Shown here: one piece after another, positions 1 through 10,545 of the stretch
Numbering within the stretch: the first letter of the stretch is position 1
Layout of the letters: every line of letters starts with the position of its first letter
Origin: Monoplex corrugatus
Lineage: Eukaryota > Mollusca > Gastropoda > Littorinimorpha > Ranellidae
Assembly: GCA_030674185.1 (NCBI GenBank)
Contig: JAPXFY010000026.1
Location: 58,768,465-58,832,464, forward strand
Direction of reading: 5' to 3'
DNA length: 64,000 nt
Translations under genes and position numbers: made by a program
Notes under the pieces: model-generated
Seen by the model: only the letters and a program-made list of their open reading frames with translations
What the model was told of the DNA's origin: nothing
Database searches by the model: none

Positions 1-1439
1 AGACATAGCACCATAAACAACAAGACATAACACCATAAATAAACAAGACATAACACAATAAATAACAGACATAGCACCATAAATAACAAAACATAATACT
101 GTAAACAACAGGAGATAGCACCATAAATAACAAGACATAGCACCATAAATAACAAGACATAACACCATAAATAACAAGACATAGCACACAAATAACAAGA
201 CATACACGTAAAAACAAGGACATACACCATAAATAACAAGACATAGCACCATAAATAACAAGACATAACACATAAAATAACAAGACATACACCATAAATA
301 ACAAGACATAACACCATAAATAACAAGACATAGCACCATAAATAACAAGACATAACACCATAAACAAACAAGACATAACACCATAAACAACAAGACATAA
401 CACCATAAATAACAAGACATAGCACCATAAATAACAAGACATATCACCATAAATAACAAAACATAATACTGTAAACAACAGGAGGATAGCACACATAAAT
501 AACAAGACATAACACCATAAATAAAAAGACATAACACCATAAAATAACAAGACATAGCACCATAAATAACAAGACATAACACCATAAATAACAAGACATA
601 AGCACCATAAATAACAAGACATAACACCATAAATAACAAGACATAACCACCATAAAACAACAAGACATAACACCATAAATAACAAGACATAGCACCATAA
701 ATAACAAGACATAGCACCATAAATAACAAGACATACACCATAAATAACAAAACATAATACTGTAAACAACAGGAGATAGCACCATAAATAACAAGACATA
801 GCACCATAAATAACAAGACATAACACCATAAATAACAAGACATAACACCATAAACAACAAGACATAACACCATAAATAACAAGACATAGCACCATAAATA
901 ACAAGACATAGCACCATAAATAACAAGACATAACACCATAAACAACAAGACATAACACCATAAATAACAAGACATAGCACCATAAATAACAAGACATAGC
1001 ACCATAAATAACAAGACATATCGCCATAAATAACAAGACGTAGCACCATAAGTAACTAGACATAACACCATAAATAACAAGACATAACACCATAAATAAC
1101 AAGGCATAACACAATAAATAACAAGACATAACACCATAAATAACAAGACATAACACCATAAATAACAAGGCATAACACAATAAATAACAAGACATAACAC
1201 CATAAATAACAAGACATAACACCATAAATAACAAGACGTGGCACCATAAATAACAAGACATAACACCATAAATAACAAGACATAACAGCATAAATAACAA
1301 GACGTGGCACTATAAATAACGAAATATGATACTTTACATGTAAATAAGAAGGCATTGCACTATGAATAACAAAGCATTGCACCATAAATACGAAAATATT
1401 ATACCATTAATATCAAGACATAGAACCATCATCACCATC
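1..1439. repeat. 22-bp minisatellite array (left part)
   Basis: Tandem copies of a unit of about 22 bp of the form caccataaataacaagacat + ag. Units vary by single substitutions (cat/tag, aat/aac) and by 1-2 bp indels. The array produces long meaningless open frames on the minus strand. It starts before the window and resumes after the LINE fragment that ends near 1,995. Confidence 0.95.
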
Positions 1440-1995
1440 ATCATCATCAGGTGCTCTACCGCATGGCGTTGGCGATCATGGACTTTCATCTATCTCTATC
1501 TCTCGTTGCCCCTAGCATCTCCCCCACCCTTCTCATCCCCAGCCACTCTGCAAGTCCGTCTAGCATTCTCTCCCTGGGTCTACCTGGTGCTCTCTTTCCC
1601 TCCAGCTTTCCCATTGTGACCAGGTGCTCCAATCCCCCTTCCTCATAAAATGGCCTATAGATGTTGCCTGTCTTTTCCTAATCTTCATTATGGGTGATCT
1701 ACTTGTGTCTGCCTCCATCAAGACTGTTTCGTTTGTTTTCTTTGCTGTCCGTGGAACTCTCAACATTCTTCTGAGAAACCACATCTCGGCTGCCTCAGTC
1801 TTGCCCTGGCTTTGCTTGCTGACTGTCCACGCCTCGCATCCGTACAACAGTATTGGTTCTATATAATATTCAAGGACTCTCTTTCTGATGTTAATTGATA
1901 GGCATTTGTTGGTAAGAATGCTTGTCATCTTCTTGAATGCTGTTTTGGCTTGGCTGATTCTGCCAGCTGTTTCCGATGTGCATCTGCCGTCTGAT
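1440..1995 (-). mobile_element. RTE-like LINE (family A) 3' fragment, 5'-truncated
   Basis: Read on the minus strand this encodes the C-terminal part of a LINE reverse-transcriptase protein: the YGCEAWTVSKQSQ block, then AEMWFLRRMLRVPRTAKKTN and an EADTSRS-P-I-KIRKRQA block. It ends in a short 3' UTR and a (GAT)n-type tail at 1,423-1,450. Three further copies of the family lie in this window (20,369-21,800; 58,652-59,068; 62,755-63,410). The family is called RTE-like by inference, from its very short 3' UTR with a trinucleotide tail and from the RT sequence. The insertion splits the 22-bp array, so the exact target duplication cannot be read. Confidence 0.85.
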
Positions 1996-2250
1996 ATAGC
2001 AAGATATAGCACCATAAATAACAAGACAGAGCACCATAAATAACAAGACATAGCACTATAAATAACAAAATATAATAATATTAAAAACAAGACATAAAAC
2101 CATCAATAACAAGCTACAATCCTGTAAATAACAAGATATAGTTATGTAAACAACCAGACATAACATCGTAAACAGCAAGAAACAGTATCGAAATTTGCAA
2201 GACATGGCACAGTTAATAACAAGACTGTTTTAAAATGGCACTGTGAATAA
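1996..2250. repeat. 22-bp minisatellite array (right, diverged part)
   Basis: This continues the 22-bp array beyond the LINE fragment. Units become increasingly degenerate (aacaagatatag, aacagcaagaaac) and fade out near 2,250. Confidence 0.8.
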
Positions 2251-2303
2251 CTGACTTGTTTGCTGTCCATTTTAATTTAGTATTCACATCTAGTGAGTCA
2301 CAC

Positions 2304-2335
<32 letters not shown>

Positions 2336-2416
2336 TAGACAGACAGGCAGACAGACAGACAGATAGTTAGATAGATAGATAGATAGATAGATATATAGAC
2401 AGATAGATAGACAGAC

Positions 2417-2447
<31 letters not shown>

Positions 2448-2714
2448 CAGATAGACAGACAGATAGATAGATAGACAGACAGATAGATAGACAGATCGGT
2501 AGATAGATAGATAGATGGATAGACAGATAGACAGACAGATAGATAGATAGATAGAAAGACAGATAAACAAATAGATAGACAGATAGATAGACAGATAGAT
2601 AGACAGATAGATAGATAGGTAGATAGATAGATAGACAGCTAGATAGACAGATAGATAGACAGACAGATAGATAGATAATAGATAGATAGATAGATAGATA
2701 GATATAGATAGATA
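2304..2714. repeat. (GATA)n/(GACA)n microsatellite
   Basis: About 410 bp of tetranucleotide repeat, mainly GATA with interspersed GACA units. It gives a spurious minus-strand open frame of repeated SIYL residues. Confidence 0.97.
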
Positions 2715-3030
2715 GTCACTCAAACTAGCACAGTAAAAGTATTGCTTCTGAGCATGTGACAGTTAAGTAGGTCCTCTATGAGATCACAAAGACCATTGAT
2801 ATCCTCACTGTTATTAAAACATATAAACTGAAATTATGTGTTCATACAACCGGACCATCAGACCTGGAGAAGACAGTCCTGCAAGACATGGTGTTAGGAG
2901 TCAGAAATAAACGCAGACCTGATAAAAAAAAATTGGGAAAACAACTTCAGACAGTGGACACATGTGGATGTCACCGCTTCCTTGGCTGATACAAAGAACA
3001 CAGAGAAATAGAGTTAAACGTCTTCAGGAA
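2715..3030. other. no recognised feature
   Basis: Non-repetitive AT-rich sequence between two arrays. I see no convincing coding frame or RNA gene here. Confidence 0.5.
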
Positions 3031-3530
3031 GTTTTCTGCAATACTCCCAGCTATGTTATAGAGCAGAAAAAAATGTTTTTAAATCATCAGGAAGTTCTCT
3101 GCAGCACTCGGAGTTATACTATGGACAGGTAGAATTAAAACAATCGTCAAGAAGTTCTCTGCAGTATTCCAGGTTATATTATAGACAGGTAGAATTAAAA
3201 CAATCGTCAAGAAGTTCTCTGCAGTACTGCAGGTTATATCATAGACAGGTAGAATTAAAACAATCGTCAAGAAATTCTCTGCAGTATTCCAGGTTACATT
3301 ATAGACAGGTAGAATTAAAACAATCGTCAGGACGTTCTCTGCAGTACTGCAGGTTATATCATAGACAGGTAGAATTAAAACAATCGTCAGGACGTTCTCT
3401 GCAGTACTTCAGGTTATATCATAGACAGGTAGAATTAAAACAATCGTCAAGAAATTCTCTGCAGTATTCCAGGTTATATCATAGACAGGTAGAATTAAAA
3501 CAATCGTCAAGAAGTTCTCTGCAGTACTGC
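3031..3530. repeat. 60-bp minisatellite, about 8 units
   Basis: Unit of about 60 bp containing agaattaaaacaatcgtcaa, then a ctctgcagtact core and gttatatcatagacaggt. Consecutive units differ by a few substitutions. The minus-strand open frame across it arises because 60 is a multiple of 3. Confidence 0.95.
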
Positions 3531-4104
3531 AAGGACCAACACCTGCGTCAAGGGATAGAAGAAGACGAAAACTAAAAATATCATACACAAGTTGATGAAT
3601 ATGGTAAATTGTCTTACAGAGTTTAAGAATAAATTAAGAGTATTTCTTTTTAAAATAATTAAGAGAGCTTGGGAAATGTATGCAGTCTTATAGAGTTTTA
3701 CGATTAAAAATTATCTTACAGTTTGTTAAGCGTAGGTACTGTTTCTTTTGATCAGTTGCAAAAATTTACTTTGTTTACCCAAGAAGATTATGTCAATAGT
3801 GTGTAATAGTACCCATTTCTTTTTCGGTAGGCGAATGTTACTCAGTTATAAATGCTAAGTGATGTCACCCATTTCTTTTATGTTCTCATATGTTGTTGTT
3901 CAGTTAGATGCTAAGTGGTACCACTCTTTTTTTTTCTGTACGCGTAAGTTTTTGTTCAATTATATGATAAGTGGTATTTTGTGTATAATTTTCCTTAGCA
4001 ATAAACGAGTTACACGTCAAGTGCAACTTTCTGTTTCATTTTCGCTGGAGACAAACTTTCTGTGCTACATGCCTTATGCACGCAGACCCTGGTTTACCGT
4101 CTCC
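3531..4104. other. no recognised feature
   Basis: AT-rich unique sequence. A 103-codon open frame covers 3,859-4,170 but shows no domain and runs into the 68-bp array, so I do not call it a gene. Confidence 0.5.
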
Positions 4105-4500
4105 TCCAGTGTCAATCAGCTATCACTCCAAGTGTCGTGGAAAGGAAGGTACACAAAGACCTCTTTCTAACTGATAGTGTCAATCAGCTGTCACTCCAAG
4201 TGTCGTGGAAAGGAAGGTACACAAAGACCTCTTTTTAACTGATAGTGTCAATCAGCTGTCACTCCAAGTGTCGTGGAAAGGAAGGTACACAAAGACCTCT
4301 TTCTAATGACAGTGTCATCAGCTATACCCAATGTCGTGAAGGAGGTACACAAGACTTTTCTAATGATATGTCAATTTGATCACTCCAAGTGTCGTGGAAA
4401 GGAAGGTACACAAAGACCTCTTTCTAACTGACAGTGTCAATCAGCTATCACTCCAAGTGTCGTGGAAAGGAAGGTACACAAAGACCTCTTTCTAACTGAA
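4105..4500. repeat. 68-bp minisatellite
   Basis: Unit of 68 bp (gtcaatcagct starts at 4,111, 4,179 and 4,247) containing cactccaagtgtcgtggaaa and tacacaaagacctctttcta. One central unit (about 4,313-4,375) has lost many single bases while its neighbours are almost perfect, which looks like local consensus error or rapid decay. Confidence 0.93.
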
Positions 4501-4839
4501 CCAGGGACTTGTTCGCTTCTCAGGCAAGAGTGTTTATCACAGGCACACCACTCCACCAGGAGATGTATGGATGTTTCACCACTAGATGGATGTAACAATA
4601 GATAACGTGAAGTCCTGTCAATTATGCAGAAGCTCAACATAATTATACCACAGTGCTGGGTTTATTACAGTTATGTGACATGACCGTTCGTTTGTTGTTG
4701 TTTTTCCACTGAGAAATAATAAATAATGTGATATCATGCATATAAAAATAACGCTTTATTATACATCCAGGAGTAAAGTCTGAATTGATAACAATCATAA
4801 CGGATACTAGTTTGGTTGTTTGAAACATTTAAGGTTCAT
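4501..4839. other. 5' flank of receptor copy 1
   Basis: Unique sequence upstream of the receptor reading frame. An AT-rich tataaaaata stretch lies near 4,740, but with the first exon undefined I cannot say it is a promoter. Confidence 0.35.
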
Positions 4840-7629
4840 ATGTTGCAGTCATTTATTCTGTGTAGACATAACCACAAGGGAAACCATCACAACAACACCA
4901 ACATCAACAGTATAAATGATCTACTGAACATCTATGACAGTTGTCCAGGTGTAGACTATTTCTTGAAACAGTGCAATAATGACATTGTAATCCGACAGGA
5001 GAATGTTTCGGATTGTTGGCAATTTCCTGCAACTGGAGGCGGCGTGGTGTATGGGGTGTGCGACAATTCTACTTTTTATTGTGCATTCCGTATAGTAGCA
5101 CAAGAGGATATGTTGATACGTTATCATATTCAACGTGTAGGATATTGGTGCCAGTCCAGTCCATGGAAAATGGAATCATACAGTGCTTTTTATAAAATGA
5201 GTTGTGGTCATCACTCTCTGGATGTAAATGTTTTTCAAGACAGGCAGCCTCTTTTCGTGCACTTCAACCGTCCTGAAGTTAAGATTGACATCAGTTTAAC
5301 AAAAGGATATGACTTCTACACAGCGTATGTATCAGAAAATTCTGGATATATCATATTACCAAGGTCATGGGGAAGGAAACCCCACCTGTATATTTGGGAA
5401 GATCCAAAAGCTCCCCTTGGATCTGTCACGATGCTGAGCTGTCAGAACTTGCATTATGAAGAGTCTGTCGATAATGAAATGAGGAATGAACCATGCACAG
5501 AAGTGGTTTACACAGAACCTAATGCAGATCACCAGAGTGTTGTACCTGTGTGCAGTAAAGATAATCCATCACCAAGAGTTTTCCCTGTATCAAGTCTTCA
5601 AATTCGTCTTCGTATTCCAGATATTAATCATGCATACGATCTAAAAATACTCTTTTCTTACCATTCTGAAACGTTTCACCCTGAAAAACTCTCCAACGGT
5701 TTATTTAACTGTTCTGTGGATTACTATTCCAGTTTTCAGTACCATTTTCACTGTAACCTAAAACGGGAATGTGAATGTGGACAGGATGAAACAGAACACT
5801 GTCCTTTCAGCAGTCCTGATTGTCAGGGGTTGGTGACTTCACGTGACAAGTGTTACAAATATGTTGAATTAAATCTGAAGATTCATCGTTCTAAAGTGGA
5901 ACACTCATGCTTGAAGATGGGCGGATTACTAGCAACAGTCAAAACAAGAAGTGAACAAGAAGACTTTCGACATCTGTTTAAAAACCACGATGCATTTAAT
6001 GTATTAGTCGGTATTACTTCAGGTCGGTACGTTGTGTCTCATATGTACAGTAAGTTTCGAAAATGGTCTGACAGAACAGTGATCTATAACATCAATCACT
6101 TCATTCAAGAGAAACCATACAGACCATCTAGAACAGTCATGTTTACGTGTATTTCTTCCATGATTCTACAGCATACGATAAAGTCAGTACCTGAATGCAG
6201 TAAGGAGATTGTGTGTGAAACAAAATATCAATCAGAAAACGTGACTCCCATCCAGAGTGGGCAGAGTGTCATCTTACCCCCTTCTCTTGGCTTGTTTACA
6301 CACACACGGCAGACCTTGGTTCAATGTCCCAATGGTCACGTGACACAGACGTTTTTGTCATGTGATCTCAACAGTCACTGTGGACAGTTGATGTATTTGC
6401 AGTTTTGTACGGTCTTGAACACCAGTGCTAAGAAACGCCATACACTGGATCTTGCTGAAAAAAGCATTCCCTATGCAGTCACTATGTTTAAATGTGATGA
6501 TGCCACCACTACAGTGCCTTACACACTGGTATGTGATTTCAGAAAGGACTGCCCAGACAACAGTGATGAGTCATTCTGTCAACATCCTTCATGTAATGGC
6601 GTTCAGTGCTCCAATCGACAGTGTGTTTTACACAGCCTACATTGCAATGAACACACAGATTGTCTGGACGATTCTGATGAAGACAGTTGTCCTGTTGTTA
6701 CCTACCATGAGCCAGTCAGGGAGGCAGACAAAAGGCAAAATCTTATCATCAACCTGGATGGCACAGGTTACTTTACTCAACAGGCCATGAACGATGGTAA
6801 GTCTTGTCCTGAAACTCATTATCGTTGTACAGCTGACTGGTTGTACTGTCTCCCTGTCTACACCCGATGTAACGGATTGTCTGACTGTACCCATGGTGAA
6901 GATGAACAAGACTGTGACACATTGATGTGTCCGGGTTTCTATCGTTGTCAGGCTTCCAGAGTGTGTGTGCATGAAGATCATCTCTGTGATGGCTGGAATC
7001 AGTGCTGGCAGGAAGATGATGAATGGTTGTGTTCCATGAGCTGTACTGATGGTTGTCTTTGTCAAGGTCACTCTTTTTTGTGTCATCAACATTTCTCTGC
7101 TGATCTTTTCCCTCAGCTTCGTTATCTGGACGCCAGTGGCTCAGGAATGAAGGTAATCAGTCTCAGTACCAATATATATCTCATCTATCTAAGTCTTTCG
7201 CGTTGTCTATTGACTGAAATACCAGCCATGAAGCTGTCAAACTTACAGTTTATCGATCTGGCCAGTAACAAGCTGAGAACCGTCAATATGAGTGTATTTT
7301 TGGAGTTACCCAATATAAAAATTCTTATTTTAGCAAATAATCCTCTGTCATCACTTGCAAGTGAAACATTTAGTGTACATTATACACTAAGGAAAGTGGA
7401 CTTATCACGAACACACCTAAACGTATTTGACAGCGGTTCAATTTTGTATTTGCCTCAGATAATTCGTTTGGATCTATCATTTTCTGCCATTGAAATGATA
7501 GAGCCTACTGTCTTTAAAAACATGCCAAATCTTATGGAATTAGACGTGAGAGGAAATGTATTCCCTCTTTTCATTCCCGTTTTTTTTAGAATTACGTCAC
7601 CTGAAATCTATCCTTTCATCAAACAATAG
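4840..7629 (+). CDS. GRL101-like receptor copy 1, ectodomain part
   Basis: Ligand-binding half of a type C LGR (GRL101-like) receptor on the plasma membrane. The open frame extends upstream to 4,816, but that codon is TTG; the first ATG is at 4,840, and no clear signal peptide follows, so a 5' exon may be missing. Residues below are counted from 4,816. A cysteine-rich N-terminus (about 42-200) is followed by an LDLa-like module ending ECECGQDETEHC (about 298-340). Next come a C-type-lectin-like domain (about 344-470) and four LDLa repeats (about 556-740) with the acidic DCPDNSDE-type calcium box. An LRR N-cap (about 742-760) and leucine-rich repeats (about 770-930) complete it. The frame stops at 7,629, but the protein continues in another frame after a T8 run near 7,581-7,588. 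LDLa-LRR-7TM is the known GRL101 layout; the lectin domain and the ligand are not defined here. Confidence 0.88.
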   Translation: MLQSFILCRHNHKGNHHNNTNINSINDLLNIYDSCPGVDYFLKQCNNDIVIRQENVSDCWQFPATGGGVVYGVCDNSTFYCAFRIVAQEDMLIRYHIQRVGYWCQSSPWKMESYSAFYKMSCGHHSLDVNVFQDRQPLFVHFNRPEVKIDISLTKGYDFYTAYVSENSGYIILPRSWGRKPHLYIWEDPKAPLGSVTMLSCQNLHYEESVDNEMRNEPCTEVVYTEPNADHQSVVPVCSKDNPSPRVFPVSSLQIRLRIPDINHAYDLKILFSYHSETFHPEKLSNGLFNCSVDYYSSFQYHFHCNLKRECECGQDETEHCPFSSPDCQGLVTSRDKCYKYVELNLKIHRSKVEHSCLKMGGLLATVKTRSEQEDFRHLFKNHDAFNVLVGITSGRYVVSHMYSKFRKWSDRTVIYNINHFIQEKPYRPSRTVMFTCISSMILQHTIKSVPECSKEIVCETKYQSENVTPIQSGQSVILPPSLGLFTHTRQTLVQCPNGHVTQTFLSCDLNSHCGQLMYLQFCTVLNTSAKKRHTLDLAEKSIPYAVTMFKCDDATTTVPYTLVCDFRKDCPDNSDESFCQHPSCNGVQCSNRQCVLHSLHCNEHTDCLDDSDEDSCPVVTYHEPVREADKRQNLIINLDGTGYFTQQAMNDGKSCPETHYRCTADWLYCLPVYTRCNGLSDCTHGEDEQDCDTLMCPGFYRCQASRVCVHEDHLCDGWNQCWQEDDEWLCSMSCTDGCLCQGHSFLCHQHFSADLFPQLRYLDASGSGMKVISLSTNIYLIYLSLSRCLLTEIPAMKLSNLQFIDLASNKLRTVNMSVFLELPNIKILILANNPLSSLASETFSVHYTLRKVDLSRTHLNVFDSGSILYLPQIIRLDLSFSAIEMIEPTVFKNMPNLMELDVRGNVFPLFIPVFFRITSPEIYPFIKQ

Positions 7630-8651
7630 AATTTGTTGTGACAATTTATTTCCTAAAGTGTCAAATGACATCAGGTGTTCAGCACCAGAACCTATGCTGT
7701 CATCCTGCATAAAAATGTTACCAACTGAACTGTACAGGTTATACTTTTGGTTGGTTAGTGTGCTTGCCATTTTAGGAAACACAGTTTGTTTTATGATTCT
7801 ACCAATATCCAAAACTATGTTCACAGACAATTTCATCTTATGTATCGGTCATATGCTATTTGCTCAGATATGTATGGGAATCCACACCTGTATAAATACC
7901 ATAGCCAATGAAATATTTCATGGAGATTATATGCGGTTTGAAAAAACCTGGACGAACAGTATGACGTGCAAAATAGCTGGTTTTCTTTCCATTTTGTCCA
8001 GTGACGTTTCCATTCTGATCACCTGGTGCATCACACTGGATTATGTTGTTATCCTTTGTTTCAAAACGTGTACATGTAATTTCAATACGCTGTCAACAGC
8101 CATGGCTTGTGCAGCAACTTGGTTTGTTGGAACCTTGTTGTCAGTGATACCTTTCTTGCCTGGACTGTCACACTGGGGTCTTGATGGTCAGTCTGGTCTG
8201 TGTCGTCTGGCTTTATTTGATTGCTATAATTGTAATCAACAATTTAGATGGTTTATGGTTATTGGGCTTTTTCATTTTATTCTGTGCTTGCTGATTATGG
8301 CCGGTCATGTTATCATGTGCACACAAACACCAACATATAAAACCTCTTTTGATTCAACCAACAGAACACTTTACTCGTCAGTCCAGCTGCTGGTAAGAAT
8401 GACCATAGTGGACTGTGTTTTCTGGTTGTCATTTGGCATGACCAGCATCATGTTCTTAAGTGATGTTGCTGTATCAGACAAGTTCTATGTGGCCACTGTA
8501 GTGTTCCTGTTACCACTGCATCGCTGCAGTCAACCCACTGCTTTACATGTGGACGGTTGTAAGTCAACGACAACAACTAGCTCAAGAAAAAAGATTGCTG
8601 CAAGTGTTCAAGTCACGACTGTTGTCAGTGAAAACGTGCAGTCAAAGATAG
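7589..8651 (+). CDS. GRL101-like receptor copy 1, 7TM part
   Basis: This continues the preceding entry in a different frame: last LRR, the CCDN hinge cysteines and seven hydrophobic segments from about 7,736. TM1 reads WLVSVLAILGNTVCF, with the usual GN. The end of TM3 reads TLDYVV, where the paralogues have TLDRFIV, so the DRY-like arginine is absent. TM6 has VDCVFWLSFG. The open frame continues to 8,704, but the conserved TM7 NPLLY motif is encoded at 8,532-8,546 in another frame, which then stops at 8,649-8,651 after a basic tail. Two local indels (near 7,585 and 8,515-8,530) would therefore give one receptor of about 1,270 residues. They could be sequencing errors, polymorphisms or early decay; I favour errors for the T8 run. 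Confidence 0.82.
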
Positions 8652-8986
8652 TTCTTACCAGTCACTGGATGTTTGCTAAATGTATTTCTTCCAATATACA
8701 ATGAACTCATACATGTTTTTAGCGAACTAATGGATCTAATATTCACATCATGTTTTACAGTTTTCGTGTCAGACCTTGGTTACGTAGGAAATGTAATTTG
8801 TATCAGCTTCTTTCATCTTGATCATGACCGCTTCAAAGAATTAATTCGAGTAAACATCACTATTCGTCATATGCATCAACTGAATGTAAGAAATGTAAGT
8901 AAAATCAAAATGATGTATCAGATTTCGTTTCTGTTTCCACACGTACATAGGACCTTCAGTGTTGTGTAAGGTGCACATTTTATGCT
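8652..8986. other. 3' flank of receptor copy 1
   Basis: AT-rich unique sequence after the receptor. No confident poly(A) site, coding frame or repeat was identified. Confidence 0.4.
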
Positions 8987-9025
8987 CCTCATGTGTGTGT
9001 GTTTGTGTGTGTGTGTGTGCGTGCG

Positions 9026-9098
<73 letters not shown>

Positions 9099-9440
9099 CC
9101 GCGTGCGTATGTTTGTGTGCGCATGCACGTGTATGTATGTATGTATGTAGATGTGTGTATGTATGTATGTATGTATGTATGTACGTACGTATGTACGTAT
9201 GTATGTATGTATGTATGGATGATGTATGTATGTACGTATGCATGTACATATGTACGTATGCATGTATGTATGCATGTATGCATGTGTGTGTGCGTGTATA
9301 TGTATATATGTATGTGTGTATGTGTGTATGTATGTATGTATGTATGTATGTACGTATGTATGTATGTACGTATGCATGCATGTATGTATGTATGTATGTA
9401 TGTATGTATGGATGGATGGATGGATGATGTATGTATGTAT
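8987..9440. repeat. (GT)n then (GTAT)n microsatellite
   Basis: A (GT)n block to about 9,100, then GTAT/GTAC tetranucleotides. It gives long spurious frames of CVCVCV and HTHTYIH residues on both strands. The (GTAT)n tract reappears at 10,456 and 12,263, on the far sides of two LINE insertions. Confidence 0.97.
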
Positions 9441-10286
9441 GGCACCCGTCAGAAACTTTCTCAGCTGCCTCCTCTTTCTCTCCCATTATGTAACACATCA
9501 GTCCCAATTTCTGATTCAGCTAAAAATCTTGGTGTCTGCATTGACTCTACCTCTCCATGAACAACTTTGTTTCTCAAACTGCCAGATCTTGCTACTATCA
9601 TCTCCATCGTATAAGCCTGATCAGGAAGTATCTCTCTGTCGAAACAACTGCAAAACTCGTTCTCTCCTTCATAATGTCTCGCATTGACTATTGCAATTCA
9701 CTCCTGTCCGGTCTTCCTGCCTCCATCATTCACATCCTACAGCGCATTCAAAACAATGCTGTACGCCTTGTACTCAAAAAGAAAAAAGCTGACCACATAT
9801 CTCCTCTCCTGGCACAACTTCACTGGCTCCCTGTATCAAAGCGCATACAGTACAAACTAGACACCATGTGCTACAAAAGCCTCAATAACGCAGCCCCCGA
9901 TTACCTGTCAAGCCTACTTGAGATCTATCTTCCCTCACGTACCCTCCGCTCTGCCTCCGATCCTCTGACTTTTCGCTTTCCACGCACTAAGCTCAATACC
10001 TATGGTCCACGAGCCTTCTCTGTTTCTGGTCCACTCTCCTGGAACAAACTTCCTCTCTCAGTCCGTCAGCAACCTACTTTTGTCTCCTTCAAGTCCGCTC
10101 TCAAAACTCACCTTTTCTCCTCTGCCAAAAATCCTAACTTCACTCAACCCCCTCTGCAGCCTGTCTCCGCTCGGAGGGGAATCACTTTGTTATAATATAT
10201 AATTGTATATGCTATGCTCTCTATAATTTTCCATTGCTTTTATTCTTGCTTTTATTGCTTTTATTCTTTCTCCCCATTTATAGCCA

Positions 10287-10359
<73 letters not shown>

Positions 10360-10455
10360 TGGTGCGTGCGTGGTCGTGCGTGTGTCTGTTTCAGCGCTTA
10401 GATTTGATTTTGTCGAGATTTTGCGCTATATAAATATTGTAATTATTATTATTAT
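9441..10455 (+). mobile_element. CR1-like LINE (family C) 3' end, 5'-truncated
   Basis: Encodes the thumb and C-terminal part of a LINE RT protein across two frames joined near 9,560. Recognisable blocks are GTRQKLSQLPPLSLPLCNTS, SRIDYCNSLLSGLPAS, LHWLPVSKRIQYKLDTMCYK and GPLSWNKLP. The 3' UTR holds a (GT)n run (about 10,287-10,352) and ends GCGCTATATAAATATTGTAA followed by an ATT repeat, a tail typical of CR1/L2-type LINEs. It is inserted in the (GTAT)n microsatellite. A near full-length copy of the family lies at 53,990-57,535 on the minus strand. Confidence 0.9.
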
Positions 10456-10545
10456 TATGTATGTATGTATGTATGTATGTATGTATGTATATGTATGTAT
10501 GTATGTAGTATGTATGCATGTATGTATGTATGTATGTATGTATGA
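10456..10545. repeat. (GTAT)n microsatellite, middle segment
   Basis: GTAT repeat lying between two LINE 3' ends. It appears to be the same original tract as 9,130-9,440 and 12,263-12,352. Confidence 0.93.

Noticed and set aside
444..1385. Long minus-strand open frames of repeated VIYGVMSCYLWCYVLLFM residues
   Set aside because: They are translations of the 22-bp tandem array; no domain and no start context.
1..2250. CRISPR-like array of short direct repeats
   Set aside because: Units are contiguous with no unique spacers, and the DNA is clearly eukaryotic.
8841..9560. Multiple overlapping open frames rich in HTHTYIH or CVCVYVCM
   Set aside because: Produced by (GT)n and (GTAT)n microsatellites on both strands.
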